From: Echinostoma caproni
Taxonomy: Eukaryota; Platyhelminthes; Trematoda; Plagiorchiida; Echinostomatidae
Direction: 5' to 3'
DNA length: 64,000 nucleotides
NCBI GenBank assembly: GCA_900618425.1
Contig: UZAN01039924.1
Location: 27,694 to 91,693, forward strand
A program made the translations under genes and the position numbers. This document shows positions 24,121 to 35,639 of the stretch, in pieces. Under the pieces are notes generated by a model. That model was given only the letters and a program-made list of their open reading frames with translations, did no database searches and had not been told where the DNA came from. The stretch's first letter is position 1. Every line of letters begins with the position of its first letter.

Positions 24121-24354
24121 GCGGCCTGCTTTATGTGCATTTTTAATGTCACCGCGGATTCACGAGTGTTTGACATACACGTCTCTGACGTAGACAGGTA
24201 CTCCGGTGTGAACACCAGCACAAGCTACAACGTAATTAAAGGAATTTCTCCAGTATCGTCATCGATCGACTTCAAAATCGAGAAATCGTACTTTCATTTA
24301 ATGTCCTGTCCATGTTCGTTTCCCATATACTGTTCTGTGAATAGTTCCATCTGA
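24121..24354 (+). CDS. Candidate exon, alternative ends
   Basis: An acceptor (aaatctacctcaatttag, ending at 24120) opens a phase 0 frame reading AACFMCIFNVTADSRVFDI and HVSDVDR. It can end at an AG/GTACTC donor near 24198, leaving two bases, or run on to a stop at 24354 (contains YNVIKGISPVSSSIDFKI). A second frame starting earlier is also open across 23990-24195 (contains KFRETWRFIFRNLPQFRRP), so the coding frame is ambiguous. Unrecognised. Confidence 0.25.
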   Translation, partial: AACFMCIFNVTADSRVFDIHVSDVDRYSGVNTSTSYNVIKGISPVSSSIDFKIEKSYFHLMSCPCSFPIYCSVNSSI

Positions 24355-24359
24355 GTTTC

Positions 24360-25770
24360 GGTTCAGTGGAACATCCAATATGTGTCTACAAGTGTTCAAT
24401 TTAATTGCAATTCAGAAATGGAAAACAATTAACGAAGTGATACAAACTGAGACAATGAATAAAAAGTGTAGACACACCCTTGAACAGTATGCATTTCTTA
24501 CATGTGCTCTCATGTTGATTGCTTCCCGTACTGCCTGAATTTATGAAAAAGCGCATCGGCTACTTTATCCACGATGAACTGAGATGCTTGTGAATTCAAA
24601 GAGGTGAAAATATGGTTACTATTATTTCTCTACATAGCAACATGATCCAAATTATATACGTAGCCTTGGCATGAGAGTCGTATATCTCTTCAGTCACTGA
24701 TGATAGAGATGACGAATCAAAACTGATCACTATAAATGTGTGCGAATTCGGATTCTATTGTATATAGTATTAACCTTACAACTTTTGGGCATTTACGCTT
24801 ATATGTTATTAATAATATGGAGGTTTAAACGCTAACACAGCATTGATTTGCATGGACATTTCAGGAACACTCTCAACTCAATCTAATACTCCCCAAAATT
24901 CTCATTTGAAACTTGTGCGTATAATTATTGATATGATTTGACGCGGAATTACAGAATACGTGACATCCGTTGAGTGACATCAGACGCAAAGTCATTCGGT
25001 GTTGATAGGCGCTTGAAAGCAGCCAGTAATCTCACTGGTAAAGGTTCACCCTTTAGGAAACACACAGCATTGCTGTGACTTGATACGATAGGATACCCAT
25101 CAGGTCACAATGTGAGGTAACGTTTCAGAAACAAATGTTTGGGCAGAAATCAGTCGGTATGGTCAGCAAAACAACCGTTCAATAGTCCACATGATCTAAT
25201 CCCGCCATGGTTGACATGATTCCGCATTCATTCACTTGTATACTTCCATTGGTTGCTACCTTATTTTAGCTGACTGATTCGGTCATTGAGCTTACTTTGG
25301 AAAAAAAAGATGAGCAAAATTGAAATTATTGATTATTGCCAAGTTAAAATCAATTCGTCCATATTATCCGTCGTACACTATTTCATCAGTATGTTTTCAA
25401 AGGGTTGGTATATGGGATTGTTTGGGCACAAGGCTTTCTACGCAACAGAGCAGTTGAATAAGATTCACTTAAAAGCCTAATGTATTAGCTGAACTGGGCT
25501 CCGAACATACCTTTCAATGGGATATACAATTTATCAAGCTGAAAATGTTTGATTACATTTACGCACGCATAGAGAAAGTGATTCCCAAAGCGTAAACGAA
25601 GTGGGTATTAAAACTCACTAAAAAATACAAAGATAAACTAATATAAAACTCAGACTTAATTGTTGTCGTTCTACGACTAAATGAAAGACAAACATAAAAC
25701 CCTCTCTTTCGAGAATGTTTTACAGTTGTGATAAGAATACCAAGGTTTTTCCTAAATNTTGTATAAACCC
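24360..25770. other. No recognisable gene or element
   Basis: AT-rich; a single undetermined base occurs at 25758. The short + frame at 25286-25480 has no splice support or protein-like character. Confidence 0.45.
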
Positions 25771-25773
25771 CTT

Positions 25774-26048
25774 CTAAAATAGAAATTTGCCCAATGATGA
25801 GATTCTCTTAGGGATCTTGTTGAAAATGATTGAATCTGCTCGCGTGGAACACACACGCAAATGGAACAGTACAGAAAAACATCCCCACTGCGATTTGATT
25901 AAATCACGGACATCAACATCACTCGTTTCAGCGGTGACAACGTGCTCCGCAAATTGAAAATCGATTGAATCATTTTTGACTTGTCCTCCGGAATTCCTTG
26001 GCAAATGCCCGGTAAGAAAAGAAGAAATGCGATGCCGCCAAAGTAACA
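25774..26048 (-). CDS. Candidate terminal exon of a minus-strand gene
   Basis: On the - strand a strong acceptor (ggtcccttttagtgttttag) opens a frame from 26048 to a TAG at 25776-25774. The first two bases complete an ATG codon with the last base of the exon at 26141-26200, so the phases fit. The peptide reads LLWRHRISSFLTGHLPRNSG, then SIDFQFAEHVVTAETSDVDV, then DLIKSQWGCFSVLFHL. No domain recognised. The intervening intron would be only 92 bases, short but seen in flukes. If unspliced, an ATG near 26087 gives about 105 codons with a hydrophobic start. Confidence 0.4.
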
Positions 26049-26140
26049 CTAAAACACTAAAAGGGACCGTTGACGCCGATATAGGAGCCATTTGAATGAA
26101 AAGGTTTAACAAAAAATGCTGCGTTACTGAATTCACTTAC

Positions 26141-26200
26141 TATGCTCATAAGACTTGACTATTGAGGGTAATCGCGAAATTGCGTCATTCGATGAAGAAT
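26141..26200 (-). CDS. Candidate internal exon, partner of 25774-26048
   Basis: Sixty bases between an excellent acceptor (tttctttctgttcacattggtcacag) and a GTAAGT donor (26140-26135). Two bases in, 19 codons (SSSNDAISRLPSIVKSYEH), one base out, matching the next exon. No upstream partner exon was found. Confidence 0.4.
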
Positions 26201-26247
26201 CTGTGACCAATGTGAACAGAAAGAAATCTGAGAAAAAACATACCCCT

Positions 26248-26275
26248 CTACCAAATCGTTTAGCCGATTTGGTAG
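26248..26275 (+). other. Perfect 11-bp hairpin followed by T runs
   Basis: CTACCAAATCG, loop TTTAGC, CGATTTGGTAG: a perfect 11-bp stem with a six-base loop, followed by TCTTTTTT. It looks like a terminator in form, but in a eukaryote it could be the end of a polymerase III unit, a small-RNA precursor, or chance. Confidence 0.6.
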
Positions 26276-26375
26276 TCTTTTTTCGTGCTCTTTTTTTCTA
26301 TCTTTACCAACGCGCGAAGTTGGTTACTTTTGATATCATATCTCGAAGTTCAAATTAACCTGGAAAATCATTTTA

Positions 26376-27780
26376 AAACGTTCCGAATCGGAATAAAAAT
26401 AGTACATTCAGGGTTATCTTAATTAGGGGCAAGCTGCTACTGTTATTCTAAAGTATCCACAAATACATTAATTTGTATGGTTAATATTTGCCTAATGTTT
26501 CTCTGCAAAAAAGCTTGAGTCTACCAAAGCCACCTTCAAGTATTTCGGTTAGTTATTTTGTCGTTTTCGTGGCTCGATGAACAAGATCATGCATGAGTTT
26601 CGATGACAAAGTTTTCGGGTGGAATATCTAATCGTTGAAAGACATTGAATGTCTCAATAGGATCTCATTCTTGCAGATCCTGTATGCGTTTTCCTTAACT
26701 AATTTGCGGTTGTTTAGTGTTTGCTATTGCATCAGTCTGTCCCCCCGTTGCTATTCACTTAAACTGTTTAATTTTTTTTACCGTTCTACTGGTTCAGGTC
26801 TACCGTGTTTTGCCTAGCGAATGACGAATCCAAATGGAAGACGTGTAGACTATAGTCTACCGCTTATTTCCTTAATTGAAGCAAACAAGATATTCATTTA
26901 GTTTGATTTGGATTCATCTATAAGAATTTACACTATGGGTCATTAACAATGAATCTAAATTACAACTCGTGAAATGATGGAGCATTTGAAGACATAATTA
27001 TTTATTTGAATGAATCATATGCAAGAGGACGGTGGGTGGCAACAACCTGAAGTCAGAGAATCCACTTTTTTCTATATGTATTCCATTTCAGCAATATCAT
27101 TTAAGGCAACAAAGTTCAATAAATTTTACTTTACAGTCAGAAACTTTAAAAATTACTTGGAACAGTTTTCAAATTGAACCCCGCGAGTATTTTTCGTTTG
27201 CGGTCCATTTTTTGTACGTCGTTAATTACATAAGACACCAAGTGGACTTCCGACGTTCCACACTTATATGGTTAGAACATTGAACTGCTAAGATTCTTTT
27301 CGACGCAGGTCACACAGATGAACAGCTACTTTAGTACTGCGTGCGCTCATGATTTCTGGGATATTTGTAGGAATTTCGCGATGAATATGACAATGTAATC
27401 TAATCTAATCTACACGGAGTTGGGTGATAATTACAACATTAGGCGGGATTGAACGGCATGCGTGCATTGTTTTTACGTTGGATCAAGCGCACGAATAGAG
27501 GGTCTAAGTGTGTTAACGGTTTGGGATAACGGAATACCCATGAATGGTGTAAATAATACTAGTGAGAGTCGAATTTGCACATCAAAATCTTTGTTCATTC
27601 TAGTTTGACTTCCAGGCAACTGTTGGAACAGTCCCATCGTTTAGCAAAAGCTATCGGTTAAAACCTCATGATGCCCCTGAGAAGATTATCGTTGGCATTG
27701 ACATCGCTAAAAACAAAAGTAATCATAAGATCAATGTAGGATTTATGCAGATTAAATAGAGAATTTCATAATTTTCAAAG
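26376..27780. other. No confident feature
   Basis: Short frames only. At 27395-27415 there is a TCTAA/ATCTA triplicate next to a stretch resembling a tRNA-type box A (27270-27290), possibly the remains of a SINE, not strong enough to call separately. Confidence 0.35.
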
Positions 27781-27784
27781 CAAA

Positions 27785-27935
27785 TGAAACGAGGACTGAA
27801 AGGCTAGTAAACATAGCACTGCTGTTTTGACCTCCTTTGGTTTCATCATCAGTGTGAATCATTCAACAAAACTGGTAATCGAACCCGAAACTTCACAGGT
27901 AGAATGCAAGCATACTGCCTACTTGACCGCATTTA
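27785..27935 (-). repeat. Hammerhead SINE, minus-strand copy
   Basis: On the - strand: tRNA-like head with box A GGTCAAGTAGGCAGTATG and box B GGGTTCGATTACC, then TTCACACTG, an ATGATGA box in the CTGANGA position, an ACC/GGT stem II, CAAAAC for GAAAC and AGCAGTGCT. Shares head and core with 17.5 and 57.1 kb. The C at core position 3 and G12 are changed, so it is presumably inactive. Confidence 0.6.
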
Positions 27936-28203
27936 TTACACTGCTCACTTGTCGCGCGTTTCTCAGATACTATGTCAAAAAACGCTCTTTAATTGTTAAG
28001 TGGTCTCAGCTGATTATATTTAACCATTCTTTTTTCCCCATTTCATCAACGTCTCATTCCCTTTTCGCATATCTGCCGTTTTCACCCTTTTACTTTGTCT
28101 ATCTTTCAAAAGTGGAACTTGATAATTGTTCTTGGTTGATCAGTTTGCTTGTAATTCCTTTACGACGTTTCTACTGAGACCTTTTGGCTATTTCCATTGG
28201 GGT

Positions 28204-28446
28204 TCACTTTTGAACATCTGAGAACTCTGTTTTTCCTGTAAGAGCTTTCAATGGAAGGCCAGAAACTCGGGTTTGCAGAACGTGTACATGATCATCTCGC
28301 TGCGGTATGCATGTGTACAAAATGCAGCGAAACGGCTTTTGGGCATCCGTCAAATACACTGAGCTGTCACTGTCGGTATCAGTGATAGCTTCAAGGACAG
28401 GTGCGTCACTGTAACATATTCCCCACCTTATGCTGTCAAACTCCAA
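28204..28446 (-). CDS. Candidate exon, 80 codons
   Basis: A - strand frame of good coding character, TGA at the 3' end. It contains AITDTDSDSSVYLTDAQKPF, CIPQRDDHVHVLQTRVSG and LPLKALTGKTEFSD. It starts with TTG, so an exon entered through an acceptor (gagtttgacag at about 28436) is more likely than a complete gene. GC is well above the flanks. Unrecognised; it might belong to the same minus-strand gene as 26141-26200, but the phases I can see do not link them directly. Confidence 0.3.
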   Translation of the reverse strand: MEFDSIRWGICYSDAPVLEAITDTDSDSSVYLTDAQKPFRCILYTCIPQRDDHVHVLQTRVSGLPLKALTGKTEFSDVQK

Positions 28447-28449
28447 ATA

Positions 28450-29370
28450 TTTGGTTTATCGTGCCTGATTGCAGCTTAGATGTTTGCAGGTCGACATTCA
28501 CTATCAAACATTCATGTCTAAATCGGCTCACGTTCTGCCACAGAACGCATTAAAGTGACTAACCGGTTTCAAGAACGTTAGCCTGAGCATTATACGTAGT
28601 TCAACTGTGACGCACCCGGAGCATTTAGTAAACAACGAAATAGTCGTTACGACTGTACACTGGATCCCAAAAAATTTGTCTAGTAAACCGAGATAAATTA
28701 TACTATATACAGTCTATCCGGTGGCTATTCGGATGAACGACGCCAAACTGTGCACAGTATCGTTTGAGCGGAAATTCAGCAAACAACTGACTGATCAATT
28801 TATGCAATTGTAGTAGCGGTTGAATCAAACGATCACAAATTGTCAACCATTATTTCAATCCCGTCGTAACATTAGTCGTCACTTTGCTTGTCATCCTGTG
28901 ATAATATAATGATATGGGAGGTTGAGAGTGTTTAATTTAAAGTAATTTCATGTCAATTTAATTTTCAGTTTCAGTAAATAGCATATTATCTGGCTTCAGC
29001 GAAACTGTCCATCAACTTTCGTCCTCGATTTGTCATTCTTTTTCAAGCTGAACGCATGAAGAAAGCAGCAGCCATTGATGCACAGAAAACTTCTTAAAAA
29101 CAAACTATTTATTCATATAATTCCGGGTTAGTTCTACTTCAGTATTCTAGTGCAAACTGCAGTATCTGAACTTCATAGGTAAAGTATCTCAGACGTTCGA
29201 TTGTATTAAGTTGTAAGTTAAGTAATACCGATTATCCGTTTGGCGTTGCTGTTTGTTCTGTGTTTCTAAGATGGTATTCCCTCATTACTTACTCATCATA
29301 AACCTGAGAAAGCCGAGGAACCAGTGACTACGTGATGGACTGACTTATCTCTTCCGGCTTTATTTATTTT
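28450..29370. other. No recognisable gene or element
   Basis: No open frame of note and no repeat signature on either strand. Confidence 0.45.
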
Positions 29371-29373
29371 CAG

Positions 29374-29541
29374 AATGATACCGAACGCGGCGGTAACGAA
29401 TCAACGTGTTTCAATTCATGCATGTTGTCACATGTTCAAACTTCGTTTTGTGTGCATTGGACGGAGTACTGTGTCCTTATATGCGAGGACAGCGCATATG
29501 AACCTTCATGTCATCAAGAGGATTCCATTCCATGCCATTTG
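29374..29541 (+). CDS. Candidate cysteine-rich internal exon
   Basis: A textbook acceptor (ggctttatttattttcag) is followed by 168 open bases, exactly 56 codons, ending TTTG then GTATGA. Phase is 0 at both ends, so the exon is symmetrical. The peptide has eight cysteines (NESTCFNSCMLSHVQTSFC, WTEYCVLICEDSAYEPSC, DSIPC) and one tryptophan, like an extracellular disulphide-bonded module, though the spacing matches no domain I can name. A different frame with an ATG right after the acceptor is also open and gives a Cys-poor peptide. Neighbours are a minus-strand LINE downstream and no linked exon yet. Confidence 0.45.
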
Positions 29542-29757
29542 GTATGAAATCATGTTCCGAGAATGATTGTTTTGAAACAATTGTTTTACTTCGCTGGCAT
29601 TGGTTCTGTTTCGTTTTCCATTCTATTGAGTAAGCTGCACACCTGATTTCATTATTCGCACATGCATAAACTCACAGCCAGGTAAACCTGTGTGCCAACA
29701 GAGACCTATTGTGGCACTATGAAGGTTAACACAAACGAGTTTTCTCACGAATCCTGA

Positions 29758-32350
29758 TCCCAAGTCAAGTCAAGTAAAGCTTTATGCACCCGATAGGATG
29801 AATTTTCAGCATTTTCGACAAGTTACAGTGGAGAAAACGATAAGCACTGAAAAAGAAGAAATATACATTTACTAAACGTAAAACAAACGGATTAGATAAA
29901 CTCCTAATGTGACAGATGATTGTTCAAGTCCGTAATAAAATACAAGCAAAATAAGGGATCATGCTGTTTTTGTGTGTGGTGGTGCGTGTACAAAGAATCC
30001 GAAATTGGGAACGGATACTCGGATGAGAGACCACTTTATTGAGATGGGGGTGCAGACAGTGTTCTTCATTGGACAGTATATGGCTGATAAATCGATCACG
30101 TGAAATAAAATGCTTGCTCACAATAAAGTCAACCAAAACGGTCATTGAAATGCCGCTGCAGCGAGAAAGAAGTTTAAGAGATCTGGAAAAAAGAGAATAA
30201 AGTCTTCCTCCTTCACACCAGGGGGGGGGACAGTACAACCACTGTGGAAGAATGCATGCAGTCACAAATTTAAGAATTACATTTAAGGGAACGCTGAGCG
30301 TTTTAAGTCTAAAAGTGTAGAAGGATAGTCTACGAACCGGAATATAAAGGTTTTCAACATGTTTGGACCAAGAAAGACTCTGTAACAAAGTGACTCTGAG
30401 ATATTTCTCAGAGTTAGCTTTCGGGATGTTAGTACCATTAACAGAAAGTTCAGGCTGATTGTTCAAAGGGTTTGATAAGGCATGCCTGTTTTAAGGCTAA
30501 AAGGAACATCTACACATTTATCTACATTTTGCAATAAAGATTGAGAAGTCGACCAACTAAAAATGCTTCTTAGACAAACTTGAAGTTGAGAGAAACAGTC
30601 AGGAAGAGTCGAGGGACAGTCGACCACCACGTCATCAGCATACTTGCAGGCGATAAAGTTGGGAGGGATGGGAAGATCCTTAATATATAGTGAAAAAAGA
30701 AATGGAGACAAATTTGCACCCTGAAAAACTCCAGAGTTAACTCCTAGCAGGGAGGAAGATTTACGTCACAAAAAGTGTATGAGTGAAGTAGTTGATTATA
30801 ACATTCAGTAAATTAGGTACCACACCACAATCCGAAAGACGTTGAATGAGAATACCGCGGTCAAGTGATCCGAAAGCATTAGCATAATCAAACGGACGAT
30901 GCCAGCCCCTTTATCCAATAAGGATGAAACGGAGTGAACTACATGAGCAACAGCATCAAGGGTGGAAAGTGAATGTTTATATGCAAACTGAATAGGGTCA
31001 TGGGTAACAGATAAATGGGTCAGTCGGTTAAGAAGGACTCTTTCCAAAACTTTCAATTATGCTGATGTACAGGTAATCGGTCGATATTTGGAAGATCTGT
31101 TTTGGGGACTAGTGTTATCCGAGCAGCTCTCCAACAATCAGGGATGGTTTCAGATAGCATACACAAATTGAACAACTCGGAAATAGGTGAAGCAGGTTGT
31201 TCAGTACACTCTTTCAGTAGGAAGGGGAACAACGAATCAAGGCCATGCGCCTTGTTAGGTTCAAGGGACTCAAGTACATTCAGGACTTCCACAGGGGTGA
31301 CAGATTGGTTCTCCCCAGTAGATGTAAATAAAGGTGGTGTTGAGTTTGTTATAGTAGCATTTGCGAATTGACGGTTTAACTCCTCAAGAACCGGAAACGA
31401 TCTGTTGCGTGACCCACAGAACTGCTTCATAGTAGACCACATATCGCGGCAGCTCTGGTTTCCCATAAAACTGGCAACACAGATCATAGCAGAAATTAGG
31501 TAACATGTAAGATGCTCACAACTGGAAGAGTTGTCAGCGTTGGCAGAGACGGTGAAGTCGGTAGATGAAACCATATCTTTAAGTTTGGATAAGTTTTCAA
31601 GACTGCGACTTCTCCTTTGAATGGTTCTGGATGTGCAACGGTTCATATGGTGCTGAAAATATTTATCGTAAATCTTAAGGTGCAAAAGCTAGACCAATGG
31701 CCGGAGCTACCTATGAAGGCCAGCTTCTCAATGGAAAAGATTTTGGAGCTATTTACAAAAATCCCGTCAACTTGAATACCAAGCCGAGTAGGACAGTTTG
31801 CAAGATTCGTCAAGCCTAAAGTTGTAAGGAAAGATATATTAAAACGATTAAAATCACCAACACCAAAGTATAAAAACTGGTCTAAACCGGTTATAAATTG
31901 TGAAGAGAAGGAGTCGACAAACATACGAATATCAGAGACAGGCGTGTTGGGAGCGATGTAAACGTTCGCTAGCGTAATGTGATGAAAGTGACTGATAAAT
32001 CGGGGCTTACAATAAACAAAAATACAATTTATCTTGGGAGTAATGAATTAAAACATTTAAGAGCGTTTTGAACCATTTCCTGTTGACGAAAGTGACTACT
32101 TCACCAGCTCGGTGAAGGAGATTCACATTACGGTTGCCTTGGAATATGTCAAATCCATCAAAATGCATGACGTTGTCCTCAATGTCAGGACGTAGCCAGC
32201 TTTCCTGCAGCAGAATAGCCCCTACATTCTTGTATTCCTTCTGGTGTAACATGTTCTGACATCATCGAGTTTCCCCATTAGCGAACGAGTGTGACATGAG
32301 ATAATAGATGGAATAGTCAAATTATCAACAGAACGCCGCCTAAGCGCCAC
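29758..32350 (-). mobile_element. Non-LTR retrotransposon (LINE family B), nearly full ORF2, decayed
   Basis: Minus-strand element with an endonuclease at the 5' side (about 32350), reverse transcriptase, C-terminal domain, a 3' UTR and three ACTTG pentamers at 29758-29776 as its 3' end. Strand composition changes at its borders (sense strand pyrimidine-rich). The overall order is that of CR1/jockey-like LINEs; the exact clade is uncertain. ORF2 seems shortened, most likely by small internal deletions. Confidence 0.85.
29924..32345 (-). pseudogene. LINE B ORF2 remnant: endonuclease and reverse transcriptase
   Basis: Visible in order on the - strand: CHTRSLMGKLDDV (degenerate N-S-R-S-L-x-N-K start of the endonuclease), GAILLQESWLRPDIED (catalytic E in Q-E-S-W), LANVYIAPNTPVSD, GVGDFNRFN (G-D-F-N), IGSSGHWSSFC (S-D-H with D changed to G), a linker, LEPNKAHGLDSLFPFLLKEC and WRAARITLVPK (RT fingers), KVLERVLLNRLTHL, then KYADDVVVDCPSTLP with the catalytic D-D, and SVNGTNIPKANSEKYLRVTLL onward to the C-terminal HPLHP-like block. 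Palm motif A is mostly deleted near 30870. Frameshifts separate the blocks (for example at 31643-31685, 31053, 30463) and one S-D-H residue is lost, so the element is dead. Confidence 0.85.
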
Positions 32351-32359
32351 ACATCAGCC

Positions 32360-34010
32360 AAGACGGTGTATTTAATGATGTCCTTGACCAGATGTTTTGC
32401 AGTCATTTCAAGGGATTTCTCACAGAATGATCACAAATAAGAAACTAATATTTCCGCGCGATAAACTGCAAGCATTTCAAAAATCTGGAGTTGTAGGGCA
32501 ACACTTGACATTGAGAATATAACGAGTTGATTCCAAAGTGATGACCACGCGTTCCTCCACTGTAACTTTACGAAATAATGTTCCACGATAACAAGGTACG
32601 GCCAAATTTAAAGACCCCGCCACGAACAAACACGTCTGATGTTTTATTTCGCCTTACGGTTTACACAGGGCTGTAATTGACCATTAACACACTAAAGAAG
32701 TGTAGAGATTGGTTTCCATCATTTACTGCTTGAGCATGAATTAGCTATTTCATTTAATGACTGACACAATTCATTCTCCAGACAGCCTGTCAACAATTTG
32801 CCACAGGAGGCCAACAGAGCAGACAGAAGCCTACACGTCTCGGATGCTATAGTCAAGTTGTTGGAAATTTCACTCCAACCAAGTGAAAAGTTAACTTGTG
32901 TGAAAGGCATTCTTTAAACGTCAAGTGAGACTGTGACTGAATGGATTGTTTCTGGTAATTCGGATAGACTACTGGGTAAAAGGAAGAGTATCCCGGTTCC
33001 ACTATGACACGGTGGACGAGGTTGCTTACAAGTCCATATATATAGCCGCACTCCCACAAACACACAAATACATCATAACGTACACAAACATTCACTTGTA
33101 TGCACCGAACGAACTGCACATAGGCACGCACTCCAGTCAGCTATGCATTGAGAGCTATAGTTCCCGACTATCGGCAGTCACGACAGCGTCCCTTGGGATT
33201 AACTAGCGGACGGCTTGGTTTTGATTGACATCGAGATAAGTACGCAAGCGAACAGAGGATTCTAAACGGTTGCCTTTGTGTGTGGGAATCTGTACGAGTC
33301 GCTGGGTGAGCCAGTTAGTCCACTAAACGAACGATGCAACACTCCACTTCACATCTTTGGTCCTGACAGGTTACACGTCTGTTCTTTCACATTCCAAAGA
33401 GGTACAATCTACTTTCGATTGGATAAACTATTTTTGTCCTCGCGCACGCTTGTATCTGCAAACACACGCGTACATGCGTAGATCATAGTGAAAAGAAGAT
33501 TGTTTACTAAAACCCAGCCTAAACTACTCCATGCAGAATTCAGCGAATCTACCTGATAGCCAAACGTTCGGTCAGTTAGTGCACAAGACTATTTATAATC
33601 ACTTGTTCTTTGTACTCACGCAGATTGGGTTATCTGTCCGAACTGGATGAACAGACCGCGTGTGAAGCGTTAGTATGTTCACTGTGAACTGGAAAAATGC
33701 CTTGGAAAAAATTGGCAAAACGAAATAATTTCGTTAAGTGGTAACGATTTGATAACAATTACCAGCACCTGTCCCTTAACTACCTTATTTCCACCTTGGT
33801 TGGAAATGCACCTCGATTGATGAGACCATATACACGTTTTCTGTTCGCGGAGATAATCGATCTGTAATAACAATTGTAAACGGATTGTTCATTTTGTGAT
33901 TTGATTAAGCAAGAAAGGGGAATTTACCTCTGTAAATGATCCATCGTTGAGAGACAATAAACTATTCCAGAACTACCGTATGAATCTACTGATAATTAAT
34001 TTGCTGGAAA
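32360..34010. other. No recognised element
   Basis: Overlapping short frames at 32850-33480, one of them Cys- and Pro-containing (33278-33481, +) with a possible AG/GTTACA end near 33370, but without a clear acceptor. Nothing named. Confidence 0.35.
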
Positions 34011-34016
34011 AGATTA

Positions 34017-35067
34017 TTAAATCAGTTTGTCCAGTTCCTTAGATTCAGTTACTAGATGTGAAGAATTGCATTTTTGAAGAAATAAAACCCTACGAAATAC
34101 AACTGAACGACTTGCACCGGAATAAAATTTCGGCGGAAAGTTTCTGTCATTGAATTGAGGCGTATTCCGTTTGCACAGCCTACTCACCGGCGCCAATTTC
34201 TCACATATTTGGGCACAGTGATTGTTTTCTCTGATTTTTCCTGTGCATTCTGTACGTGTCATCTATCGGACAGATGTTTCGAGGCTTGGAGGGTACTTGA
34301 CGTAGTCAGTCTGCGTCAAGAACTTTGAGGTTTTTATCGTACAATACCACGGGAAATTACAGCTGAATTCGTCTACAGAAGATTCCAACATAACCTGCTC
34401 CAAACAAGCGAGATCTCTCAACGATACTGTTTTCTTATTCGAAGTAGTCCGTATTGTTAATACTGATAAGATGTTTTCAAAATTTCGTAAAGCAGGTGCC
34501 ATTATCGCGACCACAGATTGGGTGTCCGTTATTTAGTTTATCTCGTGTTAATTCAATCTATTTGCTTCTTTGTCTCGGAGTTGTTGTACATCGCCATCCA
34601 ACAGTTTATTTCAATTTGTTTACTGATTGGTTGGACGATGTAAGCAGAACTGCCATAACGTCCAAGAGACGCGAATCCCCTATTACTACTCTTATGACCG
34701 TTAAGATGTGATCAATTTTAAAAGACTTCACTACTGTATTGGCATTTCCATGTCGAAGTAAATGAGTTACATGCTGCTCTGCCATAGTGATGCTGATAAA
34801 ATCTCTGCGATTGAACCCTAAATTTCCAAAGCCACTTATAAACATCACTTTACAGTTTCCTGCCCTGAACAGTTTGTAACATCCATTGTTCAGTGCGTGC
34901 TTATTTCCGTAATATGAAACACTTACATGAATGCGATTCATTTTGTGATAATGGTTTTTAAAAATTGGAAACATGATCATCATGTATCTAAACGTTACGC
35001 AATGTACGTTCACATGAATAATTTTTTTCGACACAAACCATAATTGGTTACGCCTGATGTGGTGCAC
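34017..35067 (-). other. Cluster of minus-strand frames, possible exons
   Basis: Three consecutive frames. 35067-34606 (153 codons, GTG start) is protein-like in its second half (contains FNRRDFISITMAEQHVTHLL and KIDHILTVIRVVIGDSRLLD). 34514-34263 contains NKKTVSLRDLACLEQVMLES and could be an exon between acceptor acatcttatcag and a GTAATT donor. 34262-34017 continues the second frame after one TAG. The phases of the first two do not fit for direct splicing. Either one gene's exons with a missing piece, or an unrecognised decayed element. Confidence 0.3.
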
Positions 35068-35639
35068 AATGCCGGGATATACGTGGCTAATATAAAGACT
35101 TGTAAATCGCTTTGGGTTCCCCTTGTAGTGGTCGCTCTCTCTCTCTCTCGTTTCGTTGATAGCCTGTCTGATTCCGATTGCCAGTCATCGATTTGGCGAC
35201 CTTCAGTCTGTGTTCAAAACTAGCACCGCAGCTCTCCAAACGGCCTTTAATTTTCCACATCCAATTTCTGTACGTTGATGGTACGATCGTGTATTAAATG
35301 ATTAAATTAAACATAAACCATCAATTTTAAATTTAAGCACGCTCTGTATGCTCAGTTGAAAGTTACCGTTTCATTTATTCAAACAAGAGGAACTTGCTCG
35401 TTCCAGGACAATATTTTGTTACGTACAACCTCAGAAGCCAAATTCAAATGTGCTCCAAGTTTGTTCAACTCCTAAACAATAGCGACTAATGAAGCCTTCC
35501 TGGAAATATAGAAGATAATAGCAAATTACGTAGACTCTGTATTTCAAATAGCAGCATTCCCGATGGGATATGTCTGAACCGATGGAGTTAACATTTTTAA
35601 TCGAGAACCAAACATACACACTTATTCGGGGGAAGGAGT

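Noticed and set aside
27190..27420. Separate tRNA-derived SINE
   Set aside because: A box A-like stretch and an ATCTA triplicate are present, but box B is not recognisable and no second copy was found.
27827..28177. Plus-strand 116-codon ORF
   Set aside because: Its start is made of the hammerhead SINE and the rest has no splice or family support.
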